A DNA stretch of 64,000 bases. It comes from Tethya wilhelma (lineage: Eukaryota; Porifera; Demospongiae; Tethyida; Tethyidae). How positions within the stretch are numbered: the stretch's first letter is position 1; the number at the start of each line of letters is the position of its first letter. Both the position numbers and the translations under genes were made by a program. The notes under the pieces are model-generated. The model searched no databases. It was not told the DNA's origin and saw only the letters and a list, made by a program, of their open reading frames with translations. Below, piece by piece: positions 61,657-64,000 of the stretch. The stretch lies in assembly GCA_964030475.1 (NCBI GenBank), contig CAXIPT010000008.1, forward strand, positions 2,850,937 through 2,914,936. The letters run 5' to 3'.

Positions 61657-64000
61657 ATGTAACCCAACAAGTGGTATGGAGGCTCTAGTCTAGAGGCACA
61701 GGGTGTGTTCATGTGTACATCCAGTGCACCTGTATAGAGAAGCTTGTGAGGAAAATGCAGTTGGTTTGCTTGTCTTTGTTGGACCAGCCATGGATGTTCC
61801 ACCGTTAGCCAATAACTCATTATACAAAATACTCATCCATTAGTCGTTACCCCACCTATGGGCTTCCTTTGTTTTCTACACCGTTGTGGTTCTCTCTGCC
61901 ATACATGTGCTACAAGGAGGAATTCCAGCTGGGCCCTATGCATGACCCTGTGTCTCCTCTAGTTGCCGTATAAGGTGTGACAATTCTATCAATGCCTGCA
62001 CTGTTGTGCGTCACTTGCTGTTTGTTTGTATGTTTGTTTGTGTGTTTGTTTGAACGGGGTTTCCTAATCGTAAACATTCTAATCAGCTGACTCCTGGAAG
62101 CACATGGCTCTGTCTACCTCTGTGGACTCCATGTGGTGCCTGAGTTATGCAAGTGTGGCCCAATATCCTGTCCTCCACGATTGTTGTGCTGTAAAAAATG
62201 TTTAAGTGTCATTTTCCTAAGATGTCATACCAGTGACTCAGAGGAAATGTGACAATTGTATTAGAGAGAGACGCCAATCTCCTTATCGGCTTTAGGTCTC
62301 TCCTTTCCGTGCTCTGTGCTGTGAGCCTTCTTCCTGACCTTAGCAAGCCGTTGGACTTCCAAGGTGTCATGTGCCTCTGACATACAATAGTAATACAATT
62401 TATTGTGTATACACTTGGGATTGTAGTTTTAACATGTGTTGTGTTGTGTGTGTGTGTGCGATGGGTCCCTCTGTTGCTGTATTCCATCCTCTTCTTTCCT
62501 GCCTTCTGACTGGTGCATGCACGTATCTGTGCATGTGTGTATTGTTCACGCTGCATGGTGTGATCAGATTTACGTAGTACATCGTTGTTTTGTGGATTTA
62601 TGAATTTGCTTGTGCTCATTATTATCATACAAGGTTCTTGTATTACTTCTTATGTGATTTAGAGTTAGTAATTTAACTTCAAACCATCCACATCTTGTGT
62701 ACTGCACCGAGTGGCTCAAGATGTCGACACAATAGTACACTAGTTGGATTATTCACTCTCCTTCACTACGGCTGTTGTTGCCCAGCCTTGAAATAGTTAT
62801 GCTCTTTGTCTTGGTTGCTAACGACATCTCTCTCTCTATCTAAAGCTTCAGTTTATGGATTTAACTTCTATTTGATAAGAGTAGAAACTCTTTCTCTTCT
62901 AAGGTGAGCCTCTTCTGAGTGAGGTGAGCTGTTGTTTTCACCTGTGAGGTGCAGGCCAGCCCCCACTACTCACCATTCTGCACCAGCTGTCCTCATTCAC
63001 ATATCAAGCCATAGTGGTGCTGGCATGGAGAAATTAGCTGGTTGTAGTTCTCAGATATTTTGAAGGGCCTCTTCAAAAACACTCTCATGGGTAAGATTGC
63101 TATTGTTTTGACAAAAAATAGTCTGTGAGCTTGTTTTCTCTCCTGCTCCTAAAACAATAGGTGTCTCCATATTTTCTTCCCCTCTTCATGCACTTAGTAC
63201 TTTGACCATTGCTGGACTATACTAGAAGAGTATGTAGTGAATGATAGTGATACACGTGTGAATGTGGTTCTCTTGTTTACTTGAGTATATATAGAGGCCG
63301 ATTGCTGTAAGCATATAATTGTATACATGCGTGCATGTAGTAGGAATAACATACAGGGTTCATTTGACAACTTCCTGATGTTGTTGTCCTGCATGTTCTA
63401 GTAACTATGGTATGGTATTGTTGCATTGTTTGTACATCTAGCTCTGTCCAGAGATGCCGGGTTTATAAAATAAAAAAATTATAGTATTTTTATCCTAGTA
63501 TTTTAATATAATGGAATTTTAAAGCCTTGTTTGTCTTGCATATTTCTTCTCACCATGTGTGTTGCTATAGCACTAAATTTACTTACGAAACTCAATTATT
63601 TGCTGAACCGTACACCCACCTTTGGGCGTTATTGTCAATCAACGTGCGTCTTTGAGCTGCGTGACCACCCCATCTCTTCATGCACACTCACTCTCAATCA
63701 CACGTGGCACATTCAAGTGCTCCCCCAACTAAGTATCCTCATACCAGCCACCTGGGTCCATTCCACTGTGGGATACTTTGAACTGACCTAGATGAATTAA
63801 CAGCTAATTCACTAAGCTGTCTTTCTTCTCTGGTCGTCGGCCATTATCTCACTTGTGTCTAAGCAGGTAATATCGTTATCACGATTTTTTTGTGCTTCTC
63901 GAACAAAAAAACTAGACACTTGGTCATTCGATAAAGAACATTCGATCTTGACTTATCCCACTACAAAGTGTCTATTGCAACTATAGACATTTTGCATACC
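61567..64000. other. Probable NUP54 intron, no gene seen
   Basis: 2.4 kb to the window end with a GT run near 61618-61656. No exon resembling the NUP54 coiled-coil region and no other gene could be supported on either strand. Confidence 0.5.

Overview
This is a eukaryotic nuclear window. It has many short spliced exons with GT-AG borders, dinucleotide microsatellites, MITE-like inverted repeats, head-to-head gene pairs and several intronless multi-exon-length genes. The gene set includes a metazoan MYCBP2/highwire-type E3 ligase, sponge-like beta/gamma-crystallins and single-exon 7TM receptors with somatomedin-B modules. It fits a demosponge, most probably Amphimedon or a close relative. That assignment is inference; no search was run.

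Region 1 (1-5.3 kb, + strand): a tandem cluster of small three-exon genes that I do not recognise. There are two complete members, one cut by the window edge and one relic exon. They share exon phases and a domain of about 65 residues.

Region 2 (5.6-33.2 kb, - strand): the N-terminal part of a MYCBP2-type gene, about 30 exons and roughly 1,800 codons. It covers the N-terminal region, RCC1-like repeats, a Cys-rich insert, PHR1 and PHR2. The reading stops at a splice donor at 5634, so the C-terminal half (filamin, DOC, RING) is absent from the window. Three stretches of the gene are tandemly doubled (1.3 kb, 1.27 kb, 0.62 kb) with breakpoints inside exons, which looks more like haplotype or assembly duplication than real protein repeats. 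Two large introns carry nested genes on the same strand: three tandem one-exon beta/gamma-crystallins (11.9-15.3 kb), and a ubiquitin-like/RBR protein with a broken second copy plus a BEL/Pao-like LTR remnant (19.5-24.8 kb).

Region 3 (33.2-52 kb, + strand): a MAPEG-family membrane protein diverges from MYCBP2. A protein with a CARD-like region and TPR-like repeats follows, then four tandem intronless somatomedin-B/7TM receptors, an assembly gap, a repeat-rich gene-free stretch and a second MAPEG paralogue.

Region 4 (52.3-64 kb): compact housekeeping genes. These are NME6, NXT (p15, - strand) head-to-head with nocturnin, and MMTAG2 (- strand) head-to-head with the 5' part of NUP54. NUP54 has GLG-type instead of FG repeats and its 3' end is not seen.

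The nested and neighbouring genes do not form one pathway. The recurring themes are ubiquitin ligation (MYCBP2, UBL-RBR), mRNA handling at the nuclear pore (NXT, NUP54) and lineage-specific tandem families (small three-exon genes, crystallins, 7TM receptors).
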